Shown here: positions 1 to 6,199 of the stretch, piece by piece | How the letters are laid out: each line of letters begins with the position of its first letter | Position numbering within the stretch: position 1 is the stretch's first letter | Assembly (NCBI GenBank): GCA_021846145.1 | Contig: JAJZCJ010000118.1 | Span: forward strand, 1-9,176 | Source: Bacillota bacterium | GTDB taxonomy: Bacteria; Bacillota; Bacilli; Alicyclobacillales; SLC66 | DNA length: 9,176 nt | Reading direction: 5' to 3' | Notes under the pieces: generated by a model | Databases searched by the model: none | What the model was told of the DNA's origin: nothing | What the model saw: only the letters and a program-made list of their open reading frames with translations | Position numbers and translations under genes: made by a program

Positions 1-79
1 CCAAATCAAAAAAGCGCCTGATCCCTGAAGGTGGTAAATCACGTACTGTCTTGGATAAGCGTTCAGTGATGTTCGTCAT
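1..79 (-). CDS. alaT: Class I/II PLP-dependent aminotransferase, N-terminal fragment (AlaT/YugH-like), cut by window edge
   Basis: Only the first 26 codons are present. They begin at an ATG that overlaps the stop of the upstream regulator gene in an ATGA (4-nt overlap), which implies translational coupling. The peptide reads MTNITERLSK followed by TVRDLPPSGIRRFFDL. The LPPSGIR-FFDL stretch is the usual N-terminal arm of this subgroup of aspartate/alanine aminotransferases. A GGTGA sequence about 5 nt upstream may serve as ribosome binding site. Cytoplasmic enzymes of this family exchange an amino group between an amino acid and a 2-oxo acid using pyridoxal phosphate. In B. subtilis the alanine transaminase AlaT (YugH) is encoded next to the Lrp-type regulator AlaR (YugG), and the same pairing is seen here. 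The PLP lysine and the rest of the protein lie outside the window, so the substrate rests on context only. Confidence 0.75.
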   Translation of the reverse strand, partial: MTNITERLSKTVRDLPPSGIRRFFDL

Positions 80-570
80 GGCGTCACCACTAATCGCCGA
101 TCCCCTTCATTATCCTCAAAAATGACCCCGTCTGATTTATAGGTCTTTAATAAGAAGTGAGTAGTAGTAGAGATCACGTGCTCAATGGTAGCAAGTCGCT
201 CAGAAACAAAACGCGCAATCTCGCGGATGTCATCCCCTTCGATGACCACCTGCAAATCATATGCGCCAGACATTAAGGCCACAGACTTCACTTCGGAAAA
301 ACGATAAACCCGTTCTGCAATCGCGTCAAAACCCACTTCACGTTGAGGGGTCACTTTCACGTCGATGATCGCCGTCACCCGTTCAGACTTCACTTTTTCC
401 CAATTAATAGTTGCTGAATAGCGAAGTATGATATGTTCCGCTTCCATTTCCTTGATCCATTTCGTCACATCATCCGGTGCCTCACCAATCATGGACGCAA
501 TCGTTTCGGCTGATAAACGACCGTTTTGATGCAACAACCGCAATATAGAGTCTCTTTTTGCCATCTCCAT
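76..570 (-). CDS. alaR: Lrp/AsnC-family transcriptional regulator, AlaR-like
   Basis: A 164-aa protein of normal length for the family. Residues about 4-55 form the winged helix-turn-helix (RDSILRLLHQNGRLSAETIA, then the recognition region before NWEKV). Residues about 65-142 form the RAM/AsnC ligand-binding domain, with DVKVTPQREVGFDAIAERV, LMSGAYDLQVVIEG and STTTHFLLK. The C-terminus is RRLVVTP. From memory, the WEKV, VKVTP, MSG-YDL and STTTHF blocks closely match B. subtilis AlaR (YugG), the activator of alanine transaminase AlaT. The role here is therefore probably amino-acid-responsive control of the overlapping aminotransferase gene. The ATG at 570 is preferred: GGAGGGG lies at 581-587, about 10 nt upstream. 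A second ATG at 564 would sit further from it. The gene starts 20 nt after the GGDEF gene stop, so co-transcription is likely. I see no obvious separate promoter in that gap. Confidence 0.85.
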   Translation of the reverse strand: MEMAKRDSILRLLHQNGRLSAETIASMIGEAPDDVTKWIKEMEAEHIILRYSATINWEKVKSERVTAIIDVKVTPQREVGFDAIAERVYRFSEVKSVALMSGAYDLQVVIEGDDIREIARFVSERLATIEHVISTTTHFLLKTYKSDGVIFEDNEGDRRLVVTP

Positions 571-590
571 TCTCTCTTTTCCCCTCCCGT

Positions 591-2120
591 TTATAAAGCA
601 ATCAATCCTTCAGGCGCAGACAGCATGTTTTTTCCATTACGCTTTCCAATGTACAAACGCTCATCCGCTAATCGGTAGCAAGTGCGAAAATCGCCGCACT
701 CTTGACTACAATTGACCACACCCATCGTCAATTTTAGACCAAACTGTGAAAGTGGAGCCGAATGTACCAAACGTTTCAACATTTCAACCGTTTGCACAGT
801 CCACGAAACTTCATGAAAAATCAACACAAATTCATCTCCACCAAGCCGCGCGATCACGTCTTTCTCCTTGATGGTTGAACGAAAATATCGCGCAATTTCA
901 ATTAAAGCTTCATCCCCTCGCTCATGCCCCTCCCGATCGTTCAATTCTTTAAAGTAATCAAGATCAAGAAGTACCATCACCATCGGCTCCACAACAGGTT
1001 TAGCCATGAGAAGTTCAAAATGCGTTTCCAATCCCCGCCGGTTCCAAATACCCGTCAATGCGTCATGTGTACTCATAAGAGCTAACAACTTTCGCTGGCG
1101 AATTAAACGAAACGCCAACGTAAATGATTGAATAAGCGCTGGCAGCAGACGCTTTAAAAGTGGGTCAGCAATTTCCGAATAAATAGACAGTGCCGCATAC
1201 AGTTCTTTCTCATTGCCAATGAAAATCAGAACCCCTTGGCCATTTTGCGGTTCGTTTTCTATGTAGTGAGGTAAAATTCGCGTCTTTGGCTTCGTCCACA
1301 CGATAGGATTTAGTGTCCAATTATCAGCAGTTCGCTGTTCTAACCACCTAGGAAAGTCAAGTGTAAGTTGTTCCTGATAGCCGGAAAGGGTACCAAAAAC
1401 ATCCTCCACCACCCATTCCCCATTATAATTAAGCGCATATACACCACCATTAATGTTGCCGATTTGCATTAGCATATCGCGAAATTGCCGCCACAACTCC
1501 GCTTCATCTTGCACAAAAAGCAGAATCTGCGACATTTCTTGAATCCATCGAAATGCCCGATTTTCTGCTTCTAGCACCTCCAAGATACCTTGTTTAATAA
1601 TAAGAAAAGCTAGCATCGGCGCGATCAGTTCCAGCGCCTCCAATGCGTTCGGAGAAAAATCTTCCTGATCGCTACCAGCAATAAAAATGGCACCTACCGT
1701 CTGTCCGCTATGGATGAGAGGAATCGCAGCTGCCTTCTCTAACTTTAATTCCCGCCAAACCCTGTGCCCAAACTCGCTAATGTGGTAATTTTGTAAATCT
1801 TGCTTCTGAAGTACGCTGACCGTTTCTTTTCTTAAAAAGACATACGAAATTAAATTGTTGGCTGGTAAAAGTTCGAATTCCGCTTCGCGTATCCCCAACT
1901 GTTCGTAGCCTTTGATGGAATTCGCCCGAATGCGATTATGAGCTTCGTCAATCTTATACACAGCGGCTACGCGCCACGGCAAAATAGTGATCAACTGCTG
2001 CTCAATTTCCACCAGTGTATCCGCAGATTGAAGCAGGCGCACCCATTGCAATACTTTATGTCGCCATCGAGGATTGTGAACATCCTCCTGGCTTAAATCG
2101 TCCATTTGTTCATCACTCAA
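591..2120 (-). CDS. Soluble GAF-GGDEF diguanylate cyclase
   Basis: A 509-aa protein with no hydrophobic membrane segment, so probably a cytoplasmic sensor enzyme making cyclic di-GMP from two GTP. Residues about 30-175 look like a GAF domain (AAAIPLIHSGQTVGAIFIAG at 130-149). Residues about 190-340 look like a second, degenerate GAF-like region. Residues about 343-505 are the GGDEF domain: HDALTGIWNRRG (352-363), DLDYFKELND (386-395), GH-RGDEAL, RLGGDEF with intact GGDEF at 427-431, and GKRNGKN near the end. The RxxD inhibitory site five residues before GGDEF reads KEKD (418-421), so its arginine is replaced by lysine. The start shown is a TTG directly after the upstream stop codon, with GGGGGT a few nt before it. 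The in-frame ATG at 2105 is an alternative that loses only five residues. The ligand of the GAF region cannot be told. Confidence 0.9.
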   Translation of the reverse strand: MSDEQMDDLSQEDVHNPRWRHKVLQWVRLLQSADTLVEIEQQLITILPWRVAAVYKIDEAHNRIRANSIKGYEQLGIREAEFELLPANNLISYVFLRKETVSVLQKQDLQNYHISEFGHRVWRELKLEKAAAIPLIHSGQTVGAIFIAGSDQEDFSPNALEALELIAPMLAFLIIKQGILEVLEAENRAFRWIQEMSQILLFVQDEAELWRQFRDMLMQIGNINGGVYALNYNGEWVVEDVFGTLSGYQEQLTLDFPRWLEQRTADNWTLNPIVWTKPKTRILPHYIENEPQNGQGVLIFIGNEKELYAALSIYSEIADPLLKRLLPALIQSFTLAFRLIRQRKLLALMSTHDALTGIWNRRGLETHFELLMAKPVVEPMVMVLLDLDYFKELNDREGHERGDEALIEIARYFRSTIKEKDVIARLGGDEFVLIFHEVSWTVQTVEMLKRLVHSAPLSQFGLKLTMGVVNCSQECGDFRTCYRLADERLYIGKRNGKNMLSAPEGLIAL

Positions 2121-2600
2121 TTAACCCCCGTAATAAAACCCTGTCTCCGCAAGCGTCATTGGCTTACCCTCTCGGTGAACGCCAGCATTGACCACTTCAC
2201 CAATGAAAATCGTGTGGTCTCCCGATTTGTTGATTTCAATCACCTTACATTCAAACCACGAAAGCGCATCATCTAACACCGGACAACCGGTGGTAGGCCC
2301 ATGTTGAAATGGTATCTCGCCAAATTTATTGCCAACGCGATGTAGTGGTTTAAAAAATGCCGTCGCTAGATCTTTTTGGCCTGATTCGAGTACACTCACA
2401 CTAAACACTTGACTCGCTTCTATCCACTCTTCAGACGTCGTGCCCTTTTTTGCACCTAAAACTACAAGCGGTGGATCAAAAGAGGTTTGCGTCAGCCAAT
2501 TGACCGTGGAAGCGTTCACCTCGTCATCTTGTTTGACACCAACCACATAAAGGCCGTATGAGATTCCGCGCAAAGCTGATTTCTTCGCTTGTTCATCCAT
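2121..2600 (-). CDS. Flavin reductase-like domain protein (FMN-binding split barrel)
   Basis: A 159-aa protein, the normal length for the small flavin reductase-like family (HpaC/ActVB-type fold). Landmarks are RGISYGLYVVG (11-21), NASTVNWLTQTSFDPPLV (29-46; the N-A/S-TVNW segment contacts flavin in relatives), SVSVLESGQ (68-75), TGCPVLDDALSWFECKV (104-120), GDHTIFIGEV (127-136) and the terminal YYGG. Members use NAD(P)H to reduce FMN/FAD or simply carry FMN. Whether this one supplies reduced flavin to a partner oxygenase is unknown, and no such oxygenase lies in the window. The ATG start has AGGAG at 2610-2614, 9 nt upstream. It is the first gene of the leftward run, behind a promoter near 2624-2652. 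Its stop directly abuts the TTG of the diguanylate cyclase gene. Confidence 0.85.
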   Translation of the reverse strand: MDEQAKKSALRGISYGLYVVGVKQDDEVNASTVNWLTQTSFDPPLVVLGAKKGTTSEEWIEASQVFSVSVLESGQKDLATAFFKPLHRVGNKFGEIPFQHGPTTGCPVLDDALSWFECKVIEINKSGDHTIFIGEVVNAGVHREGKPMTLAETGFYYGG

Positions 2601-2623
2601 TTTCAGACACTCCTTTTTATCTA

Positions 2624-2652
2624 ATTATACCCCAGATCGGGATTGTTGAATA
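2624..2652 (-). promoter_or_regulatory. Putative SigA promoter for the flavin reductase-GGDEF-alaR-alaT run
   Basis: On the minus strand a perfect -10 box TATAAT lies at 2629-2624. Seventeen nt upstream is a weak -35 (TATTCA at 2652-2647). The -10 ends 23 nt before the start codon, leaving room for a short leader with the AGGAG site. The -10 is convincing; the -35 is poor, so an activator or an alternative start point is possible. Confidence 0.5.
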
Positions 2653-2681
2653 TCACCTACTATTATGACCAAGTTATATAT

Positions 2682-2687
2682 TATAAT
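2682..2687 (+). promoter_or_regulatory. Putative -10 box of the fabH promoter
   Basis: A perfect TATAAT stands 29 nt before the fabH ribosome binding site in an AT-rich stretch (ATATATTATAATAG). No good -35 is found at 16-18 nt spacing (about 2659-2664 reads ACTATT). The assignment therefore rests on the -10 and its position. Transcription would begin near 2694, placing the FapR-like site in the early transcribed region. Confidence 0.45.
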
Positions 2688-2698
2688 AGCATCATGAA

Positions 2699-2715
2699 TT
2701 AGTACTTACCCTTAT
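2699..2715 (+). promoter_or_regulatory. Possible FapR operator upstream of fabH
   Basis: The 17-nt segment TTAGTACTTACCCTTAT carries an exact TTAGTAC left half, as in the known FapR operator of Bacillus-type fatty-acid genes (TTAGTACC...TAA). The right half (CCCTTAT) is only partly conserved, so symmetry is weak. Its place just downstream of the -10 box and before a fab gene is where FapR sites occur. FapR represses lipid synthesis genes and is released by malonyl-CoA. No fapR gene lies in the window. This is a suggestion from motif and context only. Confidence 0.4.
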
Positions 2716-2731
2716 TGGAGGTGTCGTTTTC

Positions 2732-3709
2732 TTGTATCGATCAGTAATTAGCGGAATTGGCTCTCATCTTCCTGAAAATCGGTTAACGAATGCGGACTTA
2801 GAACAAATGGTAGACACTTCGGACGCTTGGATCACCTCTCGCACAGGTATTAGCGAACGTCGCATGGCATCTCCCGGCGAAGCCACCTCAGATCTCGCAT
2901 ATCAAGCGGCACAACGTGCGATTGATGATTCGGGAATCAACCCTAATGACATTGGGCTGATCATTGTCGCCACTGAAACTCCGGACTATATTTTCCCACC
3001 CGTAGCAGTAATCGTTCAACACCATTTGGGATTGACAGACGCCGGAGTCATGGATATTCACGCTACGTGTGCTGGTTTTATCACCGCCCTGCGGACGGCT
3101 GATCAGTTTATTCGCGCTGGCACGCACCAACACGTACTGGTGATCGGAGCAGACACACTCACTCGCTTCACTGATTACACTGATCGCTCCACTTGCATTC
3201 TGTTTGCCGACGGTGCAGGTGCCGTCGTGCTCTCTAGGGGCGAGGGTGACGACGTCGGCATTATTGAAACTTCTATACACGCTAATGGGGAGCACGTGCA
3301 AAGCCTGTTGATTCCTAGTGGCGGCAGTTTGGATCCGCTGACCCCGGGCAAACAACAGCAGACAAAGATGATCATGGACGGTCCGAAAATTTTCAAACTT
3401 GCAGTCAGCGTAATGTCCGATACGGCGCGAGAAGTACTAGACAAGAGTGGCTATTCCGCCGATCAAGTGGATTTTTTGATTCCTCATCAAGCCAACCAGC
3501 GAATCATTGATGCGGTGGCGAAAAACATGAAATTTCCACATGAAAAAGTGATCAGTAACATTCAGTACGTCGGCAATAATTCATCGGCCACCATCCCGAT
3601 TGCCATTGATGCGAATGTGAAATCAGGAAAAATCAAAAAAGGTGACACATTGTTACTAGTCGCCTTTGGCGCAGGCTTAATCTGGGGTGGAGCACTGATC
3701 AGACTTTAA
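2732..3709 (+). CDS. fabH: Beta-ketoacyl-ACP synthase III (FabH)
   Basis: A 325-aa cytoplasmic enzyme of usual length that condenses acetyl- or branched-chain acyl-CoA with malonyl-ACP to start fatty-acid synthesis. The thiolase-fold catalytic triad is visible: Cys113 in HATCAGF, His252 in IPHQANQRI and Asn282 in VGNNSSA. Other family blocks are DTSDAWITSRTGISERR (28-44), ADGAGAVVLSRG (159-170) and the C-terminal AFGAGLIWGGALIRL. The Asn motif reads GNNS rather than the common GNTS, a mild change. The start is TTG at 2732, supported by a strong GGAGGTG at 2717-2723 with 8-nt spacing; no ATG fits this conserved N-terminus. In many Bacilli fabH precedes fabF, but here a terminator follows 6 nt after the stop, so it stands alone. 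Branched-chain specificity would be usual for this group but cannot be read from the sequence. Confidence 0.96.
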   Translation: MYRSVISGIGSHLPENRLTNADLEQMVDTSDAWITSRTGISERRMASPGEATSDLAYQAAQRAIDDSGINPNDIGLIIVATETPDYIFPPVAVIVQHHLGLTDAGVMDIHATCAGFITALRTADQFIRAGTHQHVLVIGADTLTRFTDYTDRSTCILFADGAGAVVLSRGEGDDVGIIETSIHANGEHVQSLLIPSGGSLDPLTPGKQQQTKMIMDGPKIFKLAVSVMSDTAREVLDKSGYSADQVDFLIPHQANQRIIDAVAKNMKFPHEKVISNIQYVGNNSSATIPIAIDANVKSGKIKKGDTLLLVAFGAGLIWGGALIRL

Positions 3710-3715
3710 GCAAAC

Positions 3716-3759
3716 AAATAAACCCCTCGCAAGGCTAATGCCTTACGAGGGGTTTATTT
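3716..3759. terminator. Strong bidirectional intrinsic terminator between fabH and rnpB
   Basis: A 20-bp stem (3716-3735 with 3740-3759) has one C-A mismatch and a TAAT loop. The GC-rich core CCCCTCG/CGAGGGG is flanked by A-rich and T-rich arms. On the plus strand the hairpin ends in GGGGTTTATTT and closes fabH. On the minus strand it ends in GGGGTTTATTTGTTTG, directly after the rnpB 3' end. One element thus serves two convergent transcripts. Confidence 0.92.
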
Positions 3760-3762
3760 AAA

Positions 3763-4167
3763 GAAAGCAAGCCTGTAAGCCGAGTTTTGTTCCTCATGTG
3801 CTGATAACGGCTTAATTCAGCCTCGCACGTTCGAGGTGGTAATCATCTATCTAGGCTGATTGTTGCCAATCCGCTCCAGCAACCTACCCGAGTGCACAGC
3901 GGGCCGCCGTATTGCACTCCTATCCGGTCTTGCTCCAGGTGGGGTTTACCTAGCCGATGCGTCACCGCACCGCTGGTGCGCTCTTACCGCACCGTTGCAT
4001 CCTTGCCTGTGCCAAAAATGGCCATCGGCGGTCTCCATGTCTGTGGCACTTTCCTTAGGATTACTCCCACTGGGCGTTACCCAGCACCCTGCCCTACAGA
4101 GCTCGGACTTTCCTCTCGTGCGACCTTTCGGCACTACACCAGCGATTACCCAGCTTACTTCCTCAAG
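3763..4167 (-). ncRNA. rnpB: RNase P RNA, A-type layout
   Basis: The roughly 400-nt catalytic RNA of ribonuclease P, which removes 5' leaders from pre-tRNA. The minus strand carries the universal 5' core GAGGAAAGTCCGAGCTC (4115-4099), AAAGTGCCACAGA, GAGCAAGACC, CGGGTAGGTTGCT, CCTAGAT (just before the 3' part) and the 3' core AAAACTCGGCTTACAGGC. The two ends pair as helix P1: GGAAGTAAGCT (4162-4152) with GGCTTGCTTTC (about 3773-3763), 11 pairs allowing G-U. This sets the gene limits. The middle order (GTGCCACAGA, then GCGGTAAGAGCGCACC, then GAGCAAGACCGGATAGGAG... and GGCCCGCTG) resembles the A-type RNA of E. coli rather than the B-type of Bacillus. Promoter boxes lie at 4174-4202; a hairpin terminator follows the 3' end. 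Exact ends are estimates. Confidence 0.95.
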
Positions 4168-4173
4168 TACTAT

Positions 4174-4202
4174 AGTATAGTACATTTCATTGCTGTTCAC
4201 AA
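4174..4202 (-). promoter_or_regulatory. SigA-type promoter of rnpB
   Basis: On the minus strand, -35 TTGTGA (4202-4197) and -10 TATACT (4179-4174) are separated by exactly 17 nt. The expected start is near 4167, a few nt before the 5' strand of RNase P helix P1, so promoter and RNA structure agree. A repeat element sits immediately upstream. Confidence 0.8.
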
Positions 4203-4208
4203 GCAAAT

Positions 4209-4236
4209 TCACTCTAGTGAGAATCCGCTCTAGTGA
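4209..4236. repeat. Short tandem repeat with an inner palindrome upstream of the rnpB promoter
   Basis: CTCTAGTGA occurs at 4212-4220 and again at 4228-4236, a 16-nt period, with partial similarity in between. The first copy is part of a hyphenated palindrome, TCACTCTAGTGA (4209-4220, 5-bp arms). It lies 7 nt upstream of the rnpB -35 box and just beyond the trmK stop. It could be an upstream regulatory site or chance; no protein can be assigned. Confidence 0.5.
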
Positions 4237-4238
4237 TG

Positions 4239-4997
4239 TCACAACCTGATTTTTTCTAAAATCCCTAGATAATCATTGAGTCTTATTCTTTGTTCTTGCG
4301 CAGACACCGACCGAGATTGTTCAATCTGATCGAGAATATACCGAGCCTTTTTCACTTGAAGAGTTAAATATTCATTAAAAACGATGTCATGACTGTCGTA
4401 AAGCGCCATTCCGTATTCCAATTCCATTCTTTCAGACCACGGCATCTGATTATACATTGCCAGTTCTTTGTCAAAATCAGCAAACTCAAAATTGTTCGGA
4501 GGATGCAATTGCAAACAGTTATAAATTAATCCTCGATCTTGAATCCATACGTCTTGCTTGACTTTATACCCAGTCAGTCGAGCAAAAAAACGAATCAGAC
4601 CCGTCTCCTCCATCGGTTGAACAACCAGTTCCGGCAAATCATCCGATAATAACCGGAGTGCATAAGGAGCAGTGAGAATATGCCATATCGTACCTGCCCC
4701 CATCCCAGCGATGACGATGCCTTGTACCTCTCCCTTTTGCAAGGGATGCAATCCGTCACCAAACCGAGCTTCTAGTTGTCCATGGTACCGCGACTTGCGA
4801 AAAGCAGTTTCTGCCATTACAAAAGGACCACGAGCCACCTCCACTGCGATGGCTCGTTCAACCCTGCCTTGCTCTAGAAGAGCTAAAGGAACTTGCCCAT
4901 GATCACTACCAATATCGGCCACACAACCTGCCTTGGTGACTAATTGCACAATGGTATTTAGTCGAACAGGCAATTCATGAACATGGTTGGTAATCAC
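4239..4997 (-). CDS. trmK: tRNA (adenine(22)-N1)-methyltransferase TrmK (YqfN family)
   Basis: A 252-aa class I SAM-dependent methyltransferase that methylates N1 of A22 in tRNA in Gram-positive bacteria. The Rossmann part occupies about residues 8-160: VADIGSDHGQVPLALL (26-41, SAM-binding motif I), AIAVEVARGPFVMAE (49-63), RFGDGLHPL (78-86) and IVIAGMGAGTIWHIL (94-108). A helical, coiled-coil-like C-terminal segment follows (about 175-250). Family-typical AYLP after GSDH is GQVP here, GMGG is GMGAG, and the usual QPN reads QPMEE, so the protein is a divergent member. The start is GTG with AAGGGG about 7 nt upstream. Its start is 12 nt after the acyl-CoA dehydrogenase stop, so the two are likely co-transcribed. 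The sigA-then-trmK neighbourhood is conserved in Bacilli, which supports the call. The usual nif3-like (YqfO) partner does not follow; rnpB does. Confidence 0.88.
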   Translation of the reverse strand: MITNHVHELPVRLNTIVQLVTKAGCVADIGSDHGQVPLALLEQGRVERAIAVEVARGPFVMAETAFRKSRYHGQLEARFGDGLHPLQKGEVQGIVIAGMGAGTIWHILTAPYALRLLSDDLPELVVQPMEETGLIRFFARLTGYKVKQDVWIQDRGLIYNCLQLHPPNNFEFADFDKELAMYNQMPWSERMELEYGMALYDSHDIVFNEYLTLQVKKARYILDQIEQSRSVSAQEQRIRLNDYLGILEKIRL

Positions 4998-5009
4998 ACC
5001 GTTGCCCCT

Positions 5010-6149
5010 TTAACAGCCAATTTGCCTTGCGATAACCAGTCGCTGAATCTCTGAAGTACCTTCGCCAATTTCCAATAATTTCGCATCCCTCAGATAGCGC
5101 TCCACAGGAAAATCTTTTACATAGCCAGCTCCACCGTGAATTTGCACGGCCTGATCTGCTGCTCTCATACTGATTTCAGAGGCAAACAACTTAGCCATGG
5201 CCGACTCCTTAGTAAACGACTTATGCTGATCTTTTAGCCATGCCGCCTTTAACACCATCAAGCGCGCAAGTTCAATTTGCATGGCCATGTCGGCAAGCTT
5301 AAACGAAATAGCCTGGAATTTAGAAATTGCATGACCAAATTGCACTCTTTCCTGCGCATATTGCAACGCTGCTTCATACGCAGCTTGGGCAATACCCACC
5401 GAAAGTGCAGCAATACTAATGCGACCGCCATCTAATGTATATAGAAATTGCCGAAATCCGGCATCCGGATCACCAAGTACATTTTCTTCAGGTACGCGCA
5501 CATCATCTAAAGCCAATTCTACCGTATTGCTTCCTCTCATGCCAAGTTTGTCATAGGTACGCACTACCGTATAACCTTGCGTATCCGTAGGTACAATCAG
5601 CGCGCCAATCACCTTGCGTCCATTTTTTTCACCTAACGCTGCTGTGACCACGATTGTTTTTGCGTATCCGGCATTGGTAATATACGATTTGCTGCCATTT
5701 ATCACGTATTCATTGCCGTCTTTCTTGGCCTTCGTTTGTGTGCCACCCGCATCCGAACCGGCACCGGGCTCCGTTAGACCAAATGAGCCCAATGCTTCCC
5801 CAGTTGCAAGCGGAGTAAGGTATTTTTGCTTTTGCGCTTCTGTTCCAAAATAATATAACGGCCCGCAACCAAGTGACGTATGTGCGGCATAACTAAGTCC
5901 CGTACTTCCACAAGCACGTCCCACTTCTTCAACTGCAAGCGCATAAGACACTGTATCAGCTCCCGCGCCACCATACTCTTCACTGATAGGAAGCCCCATC
6001 AACCCAAGCTTGCCCATTTTCTGAAACGTCGCAAGTGGAAATTCACCTGTGCGGTCCACTTCCACCGCATTTGGTGCAATTTCACCTTCGGAAAAATCCC
6101 GTACCATATCACGTATCATTTTCTGCTCTTTAGTCAATTCAAAATCCAT
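5010..6149 (-). CDS. Acyl-CoA dehydrogenase (short/branched-chain type)
   Basis: With the ATG at 6149 the product is 379 aa, the standard length of short-chain and butyryl-CoA dehydrogenases. It oxidises acyl-CoA to 2-enoyl-CoA with FAD and passes electrons to electron-transfer flavoprotein. Visible motifs: FGLTEPGAGSD (123-133, FAD/substrate loop), SKSYITNA, KLGMRGSNT, ERVQFGHAISKFQ (267-279), QIHGGAGYVKDFPVERYLRD, and EIGEGTSEIQ with the predicted catalytic base Glu363. Chain-length preference is not decided by sequence reading. An in-frame extension upstream to a TTG at 6257 adds 36 residues but runs through the operator and promoter and lacks family similarity, so it is rejected. The ribosome binding site is weak (GGATGTGAG). 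The gene lies between sigA and trmK, after a terminator and behind its own promoter. Confidence 0.93.
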   Translation of the reverse strand: MDFELTKEQKMIRDMVRDFSEGEIAPNAVEVDRTGEFPLATFQKMGKLGLMGLPISEEYGGAGADTVSYALAVEEVGRACGSTGLSYAAHTSLGCGPLYYFGTEAQKQKYLTPLATGEALGSFGLTEPGAGSDAGGTQTKAKKDGNEYVINGSKSYITNAGYAKTIVVTAALGEKNGRKVIGALIVPTDTQGYTVVRTYDKLGMRGSNTVELALDDVRVPEENVLGDPDAGFRQFLYTLDGGRISIAALSVGIAQAAYEAALQYAQERVQFGHAISKFQAISFKLADMAMQIELARLMVLKAAWLKDQHKSFTKESAMAKLFASEISMRAADQAVQIHGGAGYVKDFPVERYLRDAKLLEIGEGTSEIQRLVIARQIGC

Positions 6150-6170
6150 AAACTCACATCCACTTCTATT

Positions 6171-6199
6171 AATATACACTTGACCGATCAGTCGGTCAG
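6171..6199 (-). promoter_or_regulatory. Putative promoter of the acyl-CoA dehydrogenase-trmK unit
   Basis: On the minus strand, -10 TATATT (6176-6171) has a 17-nt-spaced -35 CTGACC (6199-6194). A perfect TTGACA lies a little further up (6205-6200) but would need a 23-nt spacer. The operator palindrome overlaps the -35/-10 spacer, the expected place for a repressor. The gap to the ATG at 6149 is about 20 nt. Confidence 0.55.
6181..6198. promoter_or_regulatory. TetR-family-type operator palindrome
   Basis: TGACCGATCAGTCGGTCA has perfect 7-bp arms (TGACCGA/TCGGTCA) around a 4-nt centre. Palindromes with TGACC arms are common targets of TetR-family regulators of fatty-acid and acyl-CoA metabolism. 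The position inside the promoter of an acyl-CoA dehydrogenase fits repression relieved by an acyl-CoA. No tetR-type gene is in the window, so the regulator is unknown. Confidence 0.75.

Noticed and set aside
2888..3444. Minus-strand frames inside fabH
   Set aside because: They are shadows of the fabH coding frame, with no start signal or family resemblance.
3860..4242. Open frames of about 98-113 codons on both strands between fabH and trmK
   Set aside because: They lie across the RNase P RNA gene, whose conserved core and end-pairing explain the sequence.
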